From: Larix kaempferi
Taxonomy: Eukaryota; Streptophyta; Pinopsida; Pinales; Pinaceae
NCBI GenBank assembly: GCA_027924585.1
Contig: BSBM01000372.1
Span: 10,461,001-10,525,000, forward strand
DNA: 64,000 nucleotides
Direction of reading: 5' to 3'
Part shown: in pieces, positions 10,801-22,265 of the stretch
Layout of the letters: every line of letters begins with the position of its first letter
Numbering within the stretch: the first letter of the stretch is position 1
Notes under the pieces: model-generated
Database searches by the model: none
What the model was told of the DNA's origin: nothing
Seen by the model: only the letters and a program-made list of their open reading frames with translations
Position numbers and translations under genes: made by a program

Positions 10801-11333
10801 TGGGGCCGACTATGCCACATTTGCCCCTCACCCTGCCTACAACCTGGATAAGGATAAACACCCTTTTTTAATATACCAGTGAATGTTGAGGTGATTTAAG
10901 GACTGTCTCCTATCTCCAGTGCCTAGTCATAATTGAAGGAAAACGAGCGATGCATCTGATGATGATAACAAGAGCGTAAAATCGAGGGAACACAGGTAGT
11001 CCTAATCTACACTCCAAATCCACACCTGTTATAAGAAATTAGGTTAACTGGGGCAAGAGTGAACCTCGGCAAGCAGGCAGAGATTGATTGGACACAACCG
11101 CTAGCCATGGCCATTCCAATTACCCATGTGATCCATTGCAGTTCTTTTGAGTTTTCAAATGAATATTCCATCACATTTCAGTCTGAACATATGGATTGCA
11201 TGGTATGCAAGGGCAGTTCGCCATTGACAACTTATAAATCACCAAATAAGAAATGGATTAGAAGCCAAGCACATAATTCCAACATATAAATAATTAAATA
11301 AGAAATCAATTAAAAACTAAGCACATAGTTACA

Positions 11334-11545
11334 TGATCTCAATTTACATTATATTTTCAATGTAGTCCTTATTATATTTTCACTGTAGCCATCATTATAT
11401 TCCCAGTGTTATAGCCATCAATACACATTATACATAGTACAATTATCTCAGTCTCCCAATATACATAGTCCCATTATCTCAGTCTCCCAGTGTAGCCATC
11501 ATTATATTCCCAATGTAGCCATCAATCCACATTATATTCCCAAAA
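11334..11545. repeat. Degenerate TTATATTC/GTAGCCATCA repeats in BAHD upstream region
   Basis: Alternating short motifs (ATTATATTYYCAVTGTAG, GCCATCA, ATTATCTCAGTCTCCCA) are repeated several times. They lie 130-340 bp upstream of the acyltransferase ATG, in the likely promoter. No clear TATA box could be chosen. Confidence 0.5.
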
Positions 11546-11610
11546 GTGGGACGGATACTCCAACCGGTTTCACATCCTTAACCTTTGTTTTGGGTTCTCA
11601 CAAACTCAAT

Positions 11611-11648
11611 ATGTCTACCCCAGGAGCGCAATGAAAAGAGCATCCTGA
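11611..11648 (+). promoter_or_regulatory. Two overlapping upstream ORFs before the BAHD ATG
   Basis: ATG at 11611 opens seven codons ending at TGA 11632-11634. The A of ATGA begins a second ATG (11631) that opens five codons ending at TGA 11646-11648. Both close before the main ATG at 11679. If transcription starts upstream of 11611 they could reduce translation; the transcript start is unknown. Confidence 0.35.
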
Positions 11649-11678
11649 TTGTGCTTAGTACCGTCAAACTTATTCCCC

Positions 11679-14546
11679 ATGGGAGCTCCAAACACAGACA
11701 TGGTTCTTGCAGTGAGTAAGCTGAGTACTTCCACAATATTCCCTGCAAAGCCAGCGCAAGAAGAGAATTGCCCGCTCTCTCCATTTGATCTTCAGTTCGC
11801 ACGCATCAATTACGGTCAGATTGTAGTCTTCTTCCAACAACCAGCGAACATAAATTCACATGATTTAGTTGAGCGATTGAAATGGAGCCTAGCAGAGGTG
11901 CTCGTCTATTTCTATCCTTTGGCTGGCAGATTGGCCGAGGCCCCCGACGGTTTTCTACATGTGAGATGCAACGATGAGGGTGCCCAATTTATAGAGGCCG
12001 CTGCAGACACCAATCTTGAATACATACTCCTCCACAAAAGTCCTCGCTACATTCAGGAATTGTTATTTCCTTTGAACGACTGCATTTGTGCAGACGGCCG
12101 ATCTCTTCCTTTGCTTGCAGTTCAGGTAAATCAGTTGATGCATTCAATTAATACTTTCCTTAATATATTGTGTCCGCTAGTCGAGTCGAATCTAAATTGG
12201 AACAGACTAGGCTATAGAGGGGTTGGTTTTAACTTAAATATATGAGCCAGCAGATTGTGGAATGGGGCGCAGTGGATAGTGGGAAACAATCAACAAAATG
12301 GTATTAACACCCATCAATTCAAAACAGCCCAAGACAGAACACACAGGGCCAAACTGCCCAGAAGCCTTACTGCATTTTCATTAACCAAAAGAAAAGATTT
12401 ATACATTAAGAATTCTCTAGCAGGATCAAGAAATCTAGAACCATCTTATCAAAATGCCTTCTGGGAGAAGCAACACAGCATTAACTGCACATTACAATGC
12501 CAACTAACAATCATGTGAACACATTGCTCGAGGAGAGATGCTAACGTGAAACCTAAGCTTGAGAGGGGTGAGGTAGCGATTGACAATTAATTCCAACACT
12601 CTCTCTTAATTTCAACAGCCACATACAAAATTCATATACAGAGTTTAGAGTTTACATACATGATGATAGACTTTCAAAATACAGATTTCAAAAATACATA
12701 TTTGAAAAACATCCCTGCCGGTCTTAGTCTTGGCTAGGGTTACAAGCATTCACAATTGTTCAAAAAACACATATCAGAAAACTTAAACCTTTTAACAACT
12801 TTTCATCTTTGTTGGCTTCGAACCTTGAACCAGTTGTGCTTTGGCTTCTTCATTTTCACTTTCTTTTTCAGCTGTATTGTTTTATTTGATTCTTCATATG
12901 TGCTGTAACCAGCATCCTTTGGCCTCATTCTTCCATCAACATCCTCAAAGCTTTTGATGGCTTTCTTCCAGATGTAGTCAAAACTTTTATGCTGTAACTT
13001 ATCCATCTTACGTTTAACAGTCTGCTGCCATGAAATCAACAAATAGTAATGCATAATCTCTTCAGGATTCCATTTCTTAAAATTTTCTTTCATAAACTGT
13101 TCTTCAATTTTCGTATGCTCAATATTGGCATTTTCTTCATTATTTACAACATCAGTGCTTCCATTCTCATCATCATACGCACCCATTTCAGCTTCAATTC
13201 CTTCAATTATTTTCGCTGCAGCTAAATTTATTTCATCTTCAACATTTTTACTTGCAGAGTCTTTAGCTTCACTGCATTCATCCGCAAAACTACATACACT
13301 GTCAGCAAAAACAACAACAAAATGGTATTAACACCCATCAATTCAAAACAGCCCAACACAGAACACACAGGACCAAACTGCCCAAAAGCCTGACTGCATT
13401 TTCATTAACCAAAAGAAAAGATTTATACATCAAGAATTCTCTCGAAGGATCAAGAAATCTAGAACCATCTTATCAAAATGCCTTCTGGGAGAAGCAACAC
13501 AGCATTAACTGCACATTACAATGCCAACTAACAATCATGTGAACACACGGCTCGAGGAGAGATGCTAACGTGAAACCTAAGCTTGAGAGGGGTGAGGTGG
13601 CGATTGACAATTAATTCCAACACAGATGACGCAGCTTAAAGATGCAGTGGCTATGGCATTCACAATGAATCACATGCTCGTCGACGCATCCTCCGCATGG
13701 CACTTCGTCAATTCATGGTCTGAGATTTGCAGAGCATCTCTCACAATAGCAAATCCTCCCTTCCACCATCGCTTCAGACCAGCGTCTTGCACTTCTTCCA
13801 TGGTCACATCTAACCAGAAAAATATATACCTCCAGTCTGTCGAGACTGTGCGAAGGCCTCTTCCGCTGTCTAACGATCTACAGCAGGCTGTATTTCATTT
13901 CAGCAAAGACATGATGACACGCCTCAAGAATCACCTTAACACGCACAAGAACAAGAAGAGGGGAACGATAATTTACTCGTCTTTCAAGGCGCTGGCTTCC
14001 CATATGTGGGTGGTAATCACACGGGCGCGCGAGTTAAGAGCAGAAGAGGAAACTACCATGAGCCTGTCTGTGGATTGCCGGCAAAGACTCGTTCCGCCTC
14101 TTCACACGTTTTATTTTGGTAGCGCTATTCAAATCCAACGGATCACTACACGGGCGGGAGAGCTTCTGAGCAATGCAGGCATTATAACAGCAGCGAGCCT
14201 TCTTCAGGAAAGCATAGAGGCAGCACAGAAAGACGAAAGGATTAGATTAAGAATGGAAGAATGGATGAAGAACCCCACTTTAACATCACGCCAGGGCATC
14301 ACTAACATCATTTCGATTGGAAGCTCACCCAGATTACCAGTGTACAAGACCGATTTTGGATTTGGACAACCCATGTGCGTAAGAAGTGGAGGCGCTAACA
14401 AGTTTGATGGGAAAATCACACTATATCCCGGAAAAGAAGGCCCTGAGAGTGTGGATGTAGCGATTTGCCTCTGCCCTTCCTCTCTGCAATTGCTCATGTC
14501 TGATCCTCAGTTCCATTTCTTTTTGCGAGAAGTCTCATCGCCATAG
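11679..14546 (+). CDS. BAHD-family acyltransferase, two exons
   Basis: Exons are 11679-12125 (149 codons) and 13626-14546 (306 codons plus TAG stop), 455 residues in all, the usual BAHD length. The intron is phase 0 with donor CAG|GTAAAT and acceptor ACACAG|ATG. Joined, the junction reads LLAVQMTQLKDAVAMAFT, the expected BAHD strand before the catalytic HXXXD. That motif is NHMLVDAS (His 165, Asp 169); most relatives have Gly after Asp. The structural DFGWG motif is DFGFG (residues 392-396). The N-terminal CPLSPFDLQFARINYGQ and FYPLAGRLAE blocks place it with the HCT-like/At3g50280-like plant BAHDs. Such cytosolic enzymes transfer an acyl group from acyl-CoA to an alcohol or amine; the substrate cannot be read from sequence. 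Both exons are open with no lesion. The intron holds an LTR element that re-created the acceptor, so expression may depend on splicing across it. Confidence 0.88.
12126..12253 (+). other. Ancestral 128-bp intron of the BAHD gene
   Basis: From the donor GTAAAT to the AG of the left CAGAT copy. It has a plausible branch site TTTTAACTTAA about 20 bp before the AG and ordinary short plant-intron size. Before the insertion this AG would have been the acceptor. If it is still used, the message runs 17 codons into the inserted LTR and stops at TAA 12305-12307, giving a 166-residue product lacking the HXXXD motif. Confidence 0.7.
12256..12598 (-). repeat. Left (3') LTR of the intronic element
   Basis: 343 bp. 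On the minus strand it begins TGTTGGAATTAATTGTC, has TATAAATC in the middle, and ends ATTCCACA at the left target duplication. It is preceded, in element orientation, by the purine tract AAGAGAGAG. Confidence 0.78.
12803..13312 (-). pseudogene. Unrecognised ORF fragment captured inside the intronic LTR element
   Basis: The minus-strand frame is open from the inner edge of the right LTR (about 13312) to the stop at 12803, about 169 codons. The first ATG is at 13186 (MGAYDDENGSTDVVNNEEN), leaving 127 codons; upstream codons read ADSVCSFADECSEAKDSASK and continue without a stop. The protein is acidic at the start (Asp/Glu/Asn-rich), then has KWNPEEIMHYYLLISWQQ and KSFDYIWKKAIKSFEDVDG, and ends very basic (KKKVKMKKPKHNWFKV). 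No Gag, protease, RT or integrase motif is present. It looks like a piece of a host gene picked up by the retroelement; I cannot name the source. Confidence 0.5.
13315..13622 (-). repeat. Right (5') LTR of the intronic element, end missing
   Basis: 308 bp matching the left LTR, beginning (minus strand) TGTTGGAATTAATTGTC at the splice-site duplication. About 35 bp of LTR end and the expected primer site are replaced by the start of the captured ORF segment. Confidence 0.78.
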
Positions 14547-16104
14547 CCGGTTTTAGATATCATAGTTTGAGGAACAATCATATTTGGAAAATTAATTTTC
14601 AAATTTTAATGCTATGTGCTCATTTTCAAATTATTTTTGTGTTTTGTGTCCATTTTTTACTTTGTCTTACTTTACAAAATCATTCTTGCTTATGTTATTC
14701 GAGTTTATATTTATTTATAAGAAGAAGCAGAGAGGCCGGAGATTCATGAATGTGGCCATTATCTTGTGATGGTGAAGTTACAAATAGCGTGAAGCTTGAG
14801 TTACCATTAGATATATTTAAATTTTAATAATAACAATCGACAATCTTTAAAATTTTAAAATTGTAATATATATTCATTGAATTTTGAATTCCATGTGAAT
14901 TTTTATACACGAAGTGCCAATATGACCTAATCTTGCTACTATGGCTTAACACATAACTCTCACATTGTGACTAGTTTTGGCTTATTGCACTGATCGACAC
15001 TTAAATCCACACAATGGGTATGTGTGTATACTTTAGCTATGTATGCAACTCTTAACATTGGATTTTCCCATGGCCGTGATTTAGCTTTTTTAGATCACAT
15101 TTGTGGCTTGGAAACCCCTTCTTCCAAGTTGCCAAAGGCCATCGCTTTAGCTGCACATGGATCACACCAATCACAGGGGTGTTTTTTTCATCAAATTTGT
15201 ATTGTAGATTGACCTCTCTATAAGATCGTGACGTCCTCTACACACGAACCACACCAACACATGGCCTTTGATGTTGAATTCAATGCATCTATCAACCTAC
15301 ATACCAACTCTTGGTATTGCTTGAGATGATATTCTCTCTCACTGTGGGCTAATGCGTAGAACATGAACTTTGAAACCAGATAGAGGTGGATGCACCAACT
15401 ATGAGACTATAGTTGATTACTTGGAATAGGATATCTATACCTACCAGGTTATATATTTGGAGAGCCTTCGAACGATAACATTGTAAAATTGACCTCTGTA
15501 ATCATAGATTGCAACTTTGTTACTGTTTCTTCTTCATTTGTACTAAAGTGGATGATTCCCTTGCTCTGGGATTCCCTGACTAGCCCAACGAAAAATAATC
15601 TCTTTTATGTGTTGACCTTGATGGACATGCCCATGTAATTGAGCCTTGTATGGAGGAAGATTGCTACCAATAAATTGACTTCTACCATTGCTCGATCTTA
15701 TATCGAATCTTTGTTTAGCTTCCTCATTTTGTACATGGGTCTATTTTGTTGCTTTAGATTGTTCGTAGGATTGATGTGCTAGATGCTTTGTGTTTGACGG
15801 GGGAGACCAGAGATATACTTTGGCTATATATTTTTCAAACAATCATACTCTCATTTACTTGTGCATCGATTTATTATTTTATGCAGGTCATTGGAGTATT
15901 TGTTCTTGCCAATTTATTGTATTTTAGAGGTTATTGGCAGTGTTCTTACCATAAATATTCCTTGAAACCTAAATTTTTTGTCTCTTTCTAAGGTGTTCCA
16001 CTCTCTTTCCAAGAAATAGTTGCACACCACATGAATTTACTTTGTTGAGATTGTTTCTTTTCTCATGGATTGAATAAATATGTGTTTATTTTTCACTTGG
16101 ACAT
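14547..16104. other. BAHD 3' flank and intergenic, no gene recognised
   Basis: Immediately downstream of the TAG lies a T-rich stretch that probably includes the 3' UTR, though no clear poly-A signal could be fixed. The rest has scattered short frames without motifs. The block ends at GACAT (16100-16104), the left target site of the next element. Confidence 0.45.
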
Positions 16105-18054
16105 TGTCATGTCCCCAAATTTTGCATTGGGTCACAATGGCCTAAGCCACTTGGCCATGTTCATGATAGTTTGTCAAATTAGTGTTAAGGGTCAAATAAT
16201 TTCCAAGCATGATGTCCAAGTTACTAATAATGTAAAATTAGAACCAAATGAACAAGGTGGGTCACATGAAGAGCAAATTACCAATTCAAAGTTTGTAATG
16301 TCCCCATCCAAATAAAATGTCACGGAGGAAAATTTTCACTAACTTACTAGTTCCCTAGGTTGGGGGTGGAAGCATCAAAATTTGGAATAAGGGAGATACA
16401 AGACCCAAAATGAACTTAGACTTATCAATTCACATTAAATGGGTCAAATAAATAATAATAAAAAAGAAAATAAGGTGGCATTGGATCATGAGGGCACATA
16501 AGAGGTTGTGGAACCCACATGTACACTTGGCATCATCCTCACACAAATTCGAGTTCAAGGTGGAGGGTAACGTACTTGGGGTAAATGAAGGGGAAATATT
16601 CATTTCAAATATAAAGGAGATTCAAATTGGATTGGAAGAGTAACTCCCAATAAAGAGGAAGAATCATAATAGACAAATTGTGACACTTGTAACAAGATTC
16701 CATGGCATCTATGACAACAATGATGAAGGAATCTATGACAAATATGACAAATTCGAACATGATGAAAGACCTATGACACATATGACATATTGGGGATAAA
16801 AATAGCCACCAAGAGGGCACATAGAGGGATTTATGGTCAACCAAGCTTCCCAATTCGAATTGGGGAAAGAGGAATGCAAGGAAGAAGTGGACAAGTGTCT
16901 CATGAGAGAATCCATCACTAATTTCAGTTGAGTGAAGTCTATTGTAGGGAATTCGAGCTCTTGAGTTCACTTGAGGTTAATCAAAGAGGAGGATGGGGAA
17001 GGAGAGAAACTTTTGGTCATTTTCTCATTTGCACTCTTGGAGAGATTAACTTGTCCTTGCACGGTGGATGTTCATCCTCCCTTCCTTAGAACCAATTTCG
17101 AAGGTGAAAGATTCATGTCCAAGTTGTTTGGAGGAGAGACCATTTAGACCTCTCAATAGAGCTTAATGGATATCTTTTGATGCAGGTTCGAGCCCCCTTT
17201 TAGTTCGAGTTCATCTTCTAACTTCTTTCTCCACTATCTCTCTCTCAATACTCTCTCAATGTCCATGTTCAAGTGTGATGGCGCACTCATAGTTGCATAA
17301 AGTTTTTAGAGAATGATATTTTGACTCCATGGTCATGTTGTATGATGTATATCATTGTAATGAACTGCATATTGGATCCACAGCTCGAAATACCATACCT
17401 TTCATGTAATCTTCCCAAGCAAACTCAAGATTCAAGCTAGTTTCCTCTCTATTTTCACATGGTGTTTTTGGAATGATTTTTTACCCATATGACATCATAC
17501 ATTTTTTCTGAGTTTTATCTTATGTTTCGAGCTGAATATGGAGTAATATTTATGACCAAAAAGTTATGTGCAGACCTTTTTATTTTTTCTTAAATATTGT
17601 GCAATAAATGTTATGTCCATTGTTAACAATTCTCTCACAATTCATATGTCTCGCAACCTGTTGTTTTATGGGAATTATATCAGACCCTAAAACATAATTT
17701 AATGTTGCATTTTGGTTTCCCTTGAGGTACTCTATTAGATCCAACTCTCAATTCAAAAAGTAGGGAAGACCATACAGTGTTTGGGAAGCCAAAAAGTTAC
17801 TAGACTAGTGGGGTTTTCAACCATCAAATTCACCTAGTATTTTTTTCCCTTCCTTCCTTCTTGAGAATTGAAAACCTTGAATGTTTATAATGAATGTCTA
17901 AGTATCTAAGAATTGCATTAGGATGTATTAAGTCCTCCCAAGTCCCTCCATACAAAATTTGAAAGCATTTGGGTGCTTTTGGAACAATTTGAGTTCATTG
18001 GTCCAAGGTTCGAATTTGGAAAAATATGAGAAGTTACATGGTAGGGGTGTTATA
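16105..18054 (+). repeat. 5' LTR (1950 bp) of the LARD-like element
   Basis: Matches the 3' LTR along its length apart from small gaps (for example a stretch after GGAACCCACATG near 16520) and the insertions in the other copy. Its last bases TTATA differ from the canonical TTACA in the 3' copy by one C-to-T change. Confidence 0.8.
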
Positions 18055-18055
18055 G

Positions 18056-18071
18056 TGGTATTAGAGAATGG
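18056..18071 (+). other. tRNA-Met primer binding site of the LARD-like element
   Basis: TGGTATTAGAGAATGG, one base after the LTR end. It resembles the TGGTATCAGAGC initiator-tRNA primer site. Confidence 0.65.
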
Positions 18072-18120
18072 TCCTTGCACCTGTGCATTGGGTCATCCAT
18101 TGAAGAATGAAATTGAAGCC

Positions 18121-20600
18121 ATGTATTATTCAGATTCATAGTATGAGGAGGAGTATTCTTTCTATGCCTCAGAGGAAGATGATTTTGAGTTGTATGATGG
18201 CATCTATGTGGATGAGGAGCCTTCTTGCAGTACCTCTACCCAATTCACATTTAGAGATGATTATGGTTACTATTGTGACCACTTTTGCAATGAATATGTA
18301 GACTGGGAAATCACACCACTAAGGAAAGATCTTCAAAGGAAGTAGCATGTTGGAGGGAAACTTGGAAAACCCTACCCCAACAATATCAAGCCTATAATGT
18401 TATTATGGAGTCATCCCTAGTAGTTCCTTTTGAATTTTTTATGGATTCTTTGTTTGGATATAGGCCCAAGAATGATCATGTGGAGTTAGTGAATAAATTT
18501 CTATTCCCTTCTTGCAAAATACCTTGGAGATCAAGTCATATATGTTTGAGTGAAAAGGAGGAGCGAAATGAGGAGACCTAGGAGACACCTAGTTCTATAG
18601 GTGGTGAAGCAGAAGAAGCATTACATGAAGAGGATCGAAATTCACTCTCCTAAGTGACTCTGAAAAAGATGAAAAGACATCACATGAGCATGAATTATAT
18701 TTCATTTAAACTACTGAAGATCATTCTGAGACACATTCTACTTTGGACATGGATCAAAGAGCATCTACTGATGGATGCTTGAACTATGAAGGAGTACCTA
18801 TTGATGGGTGCTCACACCTCTATGTTGGTGACATAGAGATCACTTTTGATGGTGTTACTACAAGCCAAAGTTTCATTGATTATGAATATGAAGACCTTGT
18901 ACCAGTTGAAGAAGAAACAATATCAACTTCCCCATCACCACTTGAGCTCCCATGTGAAGTTGATCCCAAGAAAAAAGAAGAGGAGGTTCACTCATGAACC
19001 ATCCTTCATTGAAGGGTCTTTGAAGATGAGTGAAAGGAATATCCGACATGAGGCCCTTAGCATACTCCATGACACTAAAGCATTGGTGTCAAAAATTTGT
19101 TGGATAGTTTCTTCATTGGAGGAGCCATCCTTCCTTGAAGACACGGAGAAGATTCAAAGAGCAATGTGCAACATCAAAGGTAATTTCATGTCTTTGATTT
19201 TTGATAGAGACAAGTTGGTTGAGCTTAATGAATGGTTACATGAGGAATACTTAAAGAATAATGAGGCTATTCATAATATAAAAATTCAAAATTAACAACT
19301 TCTTGAGAGGTTACAAGATACTTGTTCTTCCTCCTGTGTTTCAAATTGTCATATGGTATATTGCTTGGAGGATTCTCATGACATGTTAGATCATGAGAAA
19401 CATGGAAATTTGCATTGGCTTGATGTGTTTGAAGATGAGCTTGATGATATCCAAGCACTTGTTGCGATGAAAGAGGAACTTTAGTTGCCTCTTGATGATG
19501 GTTATGCACTTTTGGAAGAAGTGAATGATTCCTCTACCTCGGAACTAGCCTACGAGGAGAGTTTTACACTTTTGAGGGAGGTTCGTGGTCCTACCCCTAT
19601 GGAGCCTTCACATGATGAAACTTCTGCACTTTCTGATCATTTGGGTGAGTTGGTTTATTCTCCTACATCCTACACTTCCATATTTTGTAGCATTCATCCT
19701 AATGAAATATGGGTGAAAGGGTTCTTTCTGATGGAGCTACATGAGGAATATGAAACTCATATATCTCCTTTTGATGATGACATTACTAAAGCACATTCTT
19801 CTTTACATTTGAAGAAGCATCCTTTGTTAGCTTATGATGACACACATCTACATGGATGCACCTATGATGTTCACTTGAGTTACTTGAAGACTCATGATTT
19901 TCCTTGCTCCTTGCTTAGTTTATTTGAGGTTGGAGGAAATTCATCCAATAATTGGGTGAAGAGATATATGATTGAAGCACATTCTTATTGGAAGCAACAT
20001 CCTTTGTTAATTATTGATGATACACATATTCCTGGGTGTATTGATGAGACTTCTTTGATCCACTTGAAGTCTCCCTATTTTCATTGCTCCTTACTTGGTT
20101 CAGATTTTGGTGGAGGTTCTTCATTCACTTCTTGGATGAAAGAACACATGGATGATTATTTTGATGCATCTTACATTCTTTTGGAGTAGCATTATAGGAC
20201 ATGGGATCATCACCTATGTCATTGGAGCATATTTCATATAATAATTGATACTTGTGTGTATGGGGCACATGATGATCTACTTACTTGGATGTACAAGCAC
20301 TTTCACAATTCTTTGATGAGGTACCTTCTTGAGGTACATTTGTATGATGTTGTTATGTAATTTGATGATATATCTTTTGTACTCATGATGTTTGGAAGGA
20401 TTCAATACAAGCAATGGGATCCTAGTGTAGCTTGGTTTCAACTCACTTGGAGCAACTGTTCGATTGTTGGTTTGAGAGAGAAAACTGACCTTCAGTTGTT
20501 TGAGTTCATCTTTGTGGAGCAATGTTCCAGTTTCCTATGTGGGAGAAATTTTAAGAGATGGATTCATTTTCACATGCTTGGTGTTCATGGCATTTCATAG
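18121..20600 (+). pseudogene. Long decayed ORF of unknown function in the LARD-like element
   Basis: The reading begins in frame 1 (YEEEYSFYASEEDDFELYD, from about 18140), passes through frame 2 (MDMDQRASTDGCLNYEG at 18743) and continues in frame 3 from about 18995 to 20600 with only a few stops. The longest clean segment is 19485-20189, 234 codons. The protein is acidic. It holds a duplicated module: HPLLAYDDTHLHGC near 19815 and HPLLIIDDTHIPGC near 19995, each followed by an HLSYLK/LIHLKS and a PCSLL/HCSLL block, spaced about 60 residues. No zinc knuckle, DSG, YxDD or DDE motif is seen. Codon-level conservation of frame over some 1.6 kb argues it once coded for something. It could be a divergent Gag-like protein or an acquired gene; unassigned. 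Confidence 0.45.
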
Positions 20601-21084
20601 TAGACATTTCACACCCTGCATGTATCATGATCATTTGGGACCTTGGGATAATTTTTGGTCTCATTGGTTTCAATTTTTTGGGGCAGCAAGCAGTATGGGA
20701 GATTGAGTCACCACTTGAGAAGGTGATTGTAATCATAGTAGTGCAGCAGCAAGCATGGTGGTTCCTCTCTGAAATTTTCTTGGAATCTTGGAAACTCAGT
20801 GGAAACTTCAAAGAATTATATAGTGAGAAAAAAGGGTTGAAGTTCAGAAAAGGTTTCCAAAATAAGAAAGAGGTAAAGATTAATTGTGCAAATTTTGTTT
20901 TGATGGATTTAATTAATCTTTCGGTGTTTAGTGGTGATGTCACATGAGATATCAATATAAAAAAAATCCACATCTCTTTACTTTTGGAAACACACAATTA
21001 TAGTACATGAGTGCCACTAAAATTTTTGGAAGGAAAGCAGGTTCTTCAACATCCATGTTTGAAATTGCTTGAGGACAAGCAATA

Positions 21085-21100
21085 TTGGGAGGCGAGGATT
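21085..21100 (+). other. Polypurine tract of the LARD-like element
   Basis: TTGGGAGGCGAGGATT directly precedes the 3' LTR start. Upstream GCTTGAGGACAAGCAA is a short inverted repeat, of the kind often seen before the PPT of plant Ty3-type elements. Confidence 0.65.
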
Positions 21101-22265
21101 TGTCATGTCCCCAAATTTTGCATTGGTTCACAATGGCCTAAGCCACTTGGCCATGTTCATGAGAGTTTTTCAAATTGGTGCTAAGGGTCAAATAATTGCC
21201 AAGCATTCATGATGTCCAAGTTAGTAATAATGTAAAATTAGAGCCAAATGGACAAGGTGGGTCACATGAAGAGAAAATTCCCAATTCAAAGTTTGTAATG
21301 TCCCCATCCAAATAAACTATCATAGAGGAAAAATTCCATTAACTTACTAGTTCCCTGGGTTGGGGGTGGAAGCATCAAAATTTGGAATAAGGGAGCTACA
21401 AGACCCAAAACGACCTTAGAATTGCCAATTCACATTAAATGGGTCAAATGAGTAATAATAGAAAAGAAAATAAGGTGGCATTGGATCATGAGGGCACATA
21501 AGAGGTTGTGGGACCCATATGTGACAAGATTCCCCAATACACTTGGCATCATCCTCACACAAATTCGAGTTCAAGGTGGAGGGTAACATACTTGGGGTAG
21601 ATTAAGGGGAAATATTCATGTCAAAGATAAAGGAGATTCAAATTGGAGTGGAAGAGTAACTCCCAATAAAGAGGAAGAAGCATAATAGACAAATTGTGAC
21701 ACTTGTGACAAGATTCCATGGAATCTATGACAACAATGATGAAGGAATCTATGACAAATATGACATATTCAATTCTGATGGCAAACCTATGACACACCTA
21801 ACATATCAGGGATAAAAAAAGATACCAAGAGGGCACATAGAGGAAGTTATGGTTATGTCAAAAACATAAATAAAGTAATAAATAAATATAAACTAACATT
21901 TAATTAATAATAATTATAATTATTCTAAGAGGACATGACTCCTCTCAAAAGGTTCCTAACAATATATAAAAGAGGCCCTCAATGTAATATTTATCATCAC
22001 ATTCAATTATTATTCAATATGTATTATTTATGAAGATGGATCTCTTCTTTATCCGTATACGGATTTTCCATAACACACGGATTCTGTGTTATAGGTTATC
22101 CAAGATTCCCAATTTGAATTGGGGAAATAGGAATGCAAGGAAGAAGTGAACAAGTGTCTCATGAGAGAATCCATCACTAATTTGAGTTGAGTGAAGTCTC
22201 TTGGAGGGAATTCAAGCTCTTGAGTTCACTTGAGGTTAATAAAAGAGGAGGATGAGGAAGGAGAG
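21101..22265 (+). repeat. 3' LTR of the LARD-like element, left part
   Basis: Corresponds to about 16105-17006 of the 5' LTR, ending at GGAGAG where TGTTACCGG sequence intrudes. The LTR resumes at 26868 and ends at 27862. Confidence 0.8.
21856..22093 (+). mobile_element. ~238-bp solo-LTR-like insertion in the 3' LTR
   Basis: Absent from the matching place in the 5' LTR. It is bounded by GGTTA (21851-21855 and 22094-22098), consistent with a 5-bp target duplication. It starts TGTCAAAAACATAA and ends TGTGTTATA (a TG...CA pair with C to T at the end). A TATA box (TATATAAAAGAGG) lies near 21963, as in a small LTR. Confidence 0.55.

Larger units (their letters stand above)
12256..13622 (-). mobile_element. 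Short non-autonomous LTR element in BAHD intron
   Basis: A 1367-bp insertion flanked by the 5-bp duplication CAGAT (12251-12255 and 13623-13627). Read on the minus strand it starts TGTTGGAATTAATT and ends CCCCATTCCACA. Two direct repeats of 308 bp (12291-12598 and 13315-13622; about 10 differences by eye) are its LTRs. TTAAGAGAGAG just before the left copy in element orientation is the polypurine tract. The right (5') LTR lacks the last ~35 bp present in the left one and no primer binding site is visible. There is no gag or pol; the ~716-bp interior carries an unrelated ORF. Size and structure resemble a TRIM-like element with captured sequence. Confidence 0.82.

Noticed and set aside
12256-13622. 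The 308-bp repeats in the BAHD intron as a simple segmental duplication of gene sequence
   Set aside because: TG...CA-type ends, a polypurine tract, TATA motif and the flanking CAGAT duplication are better explained by an LTR element.
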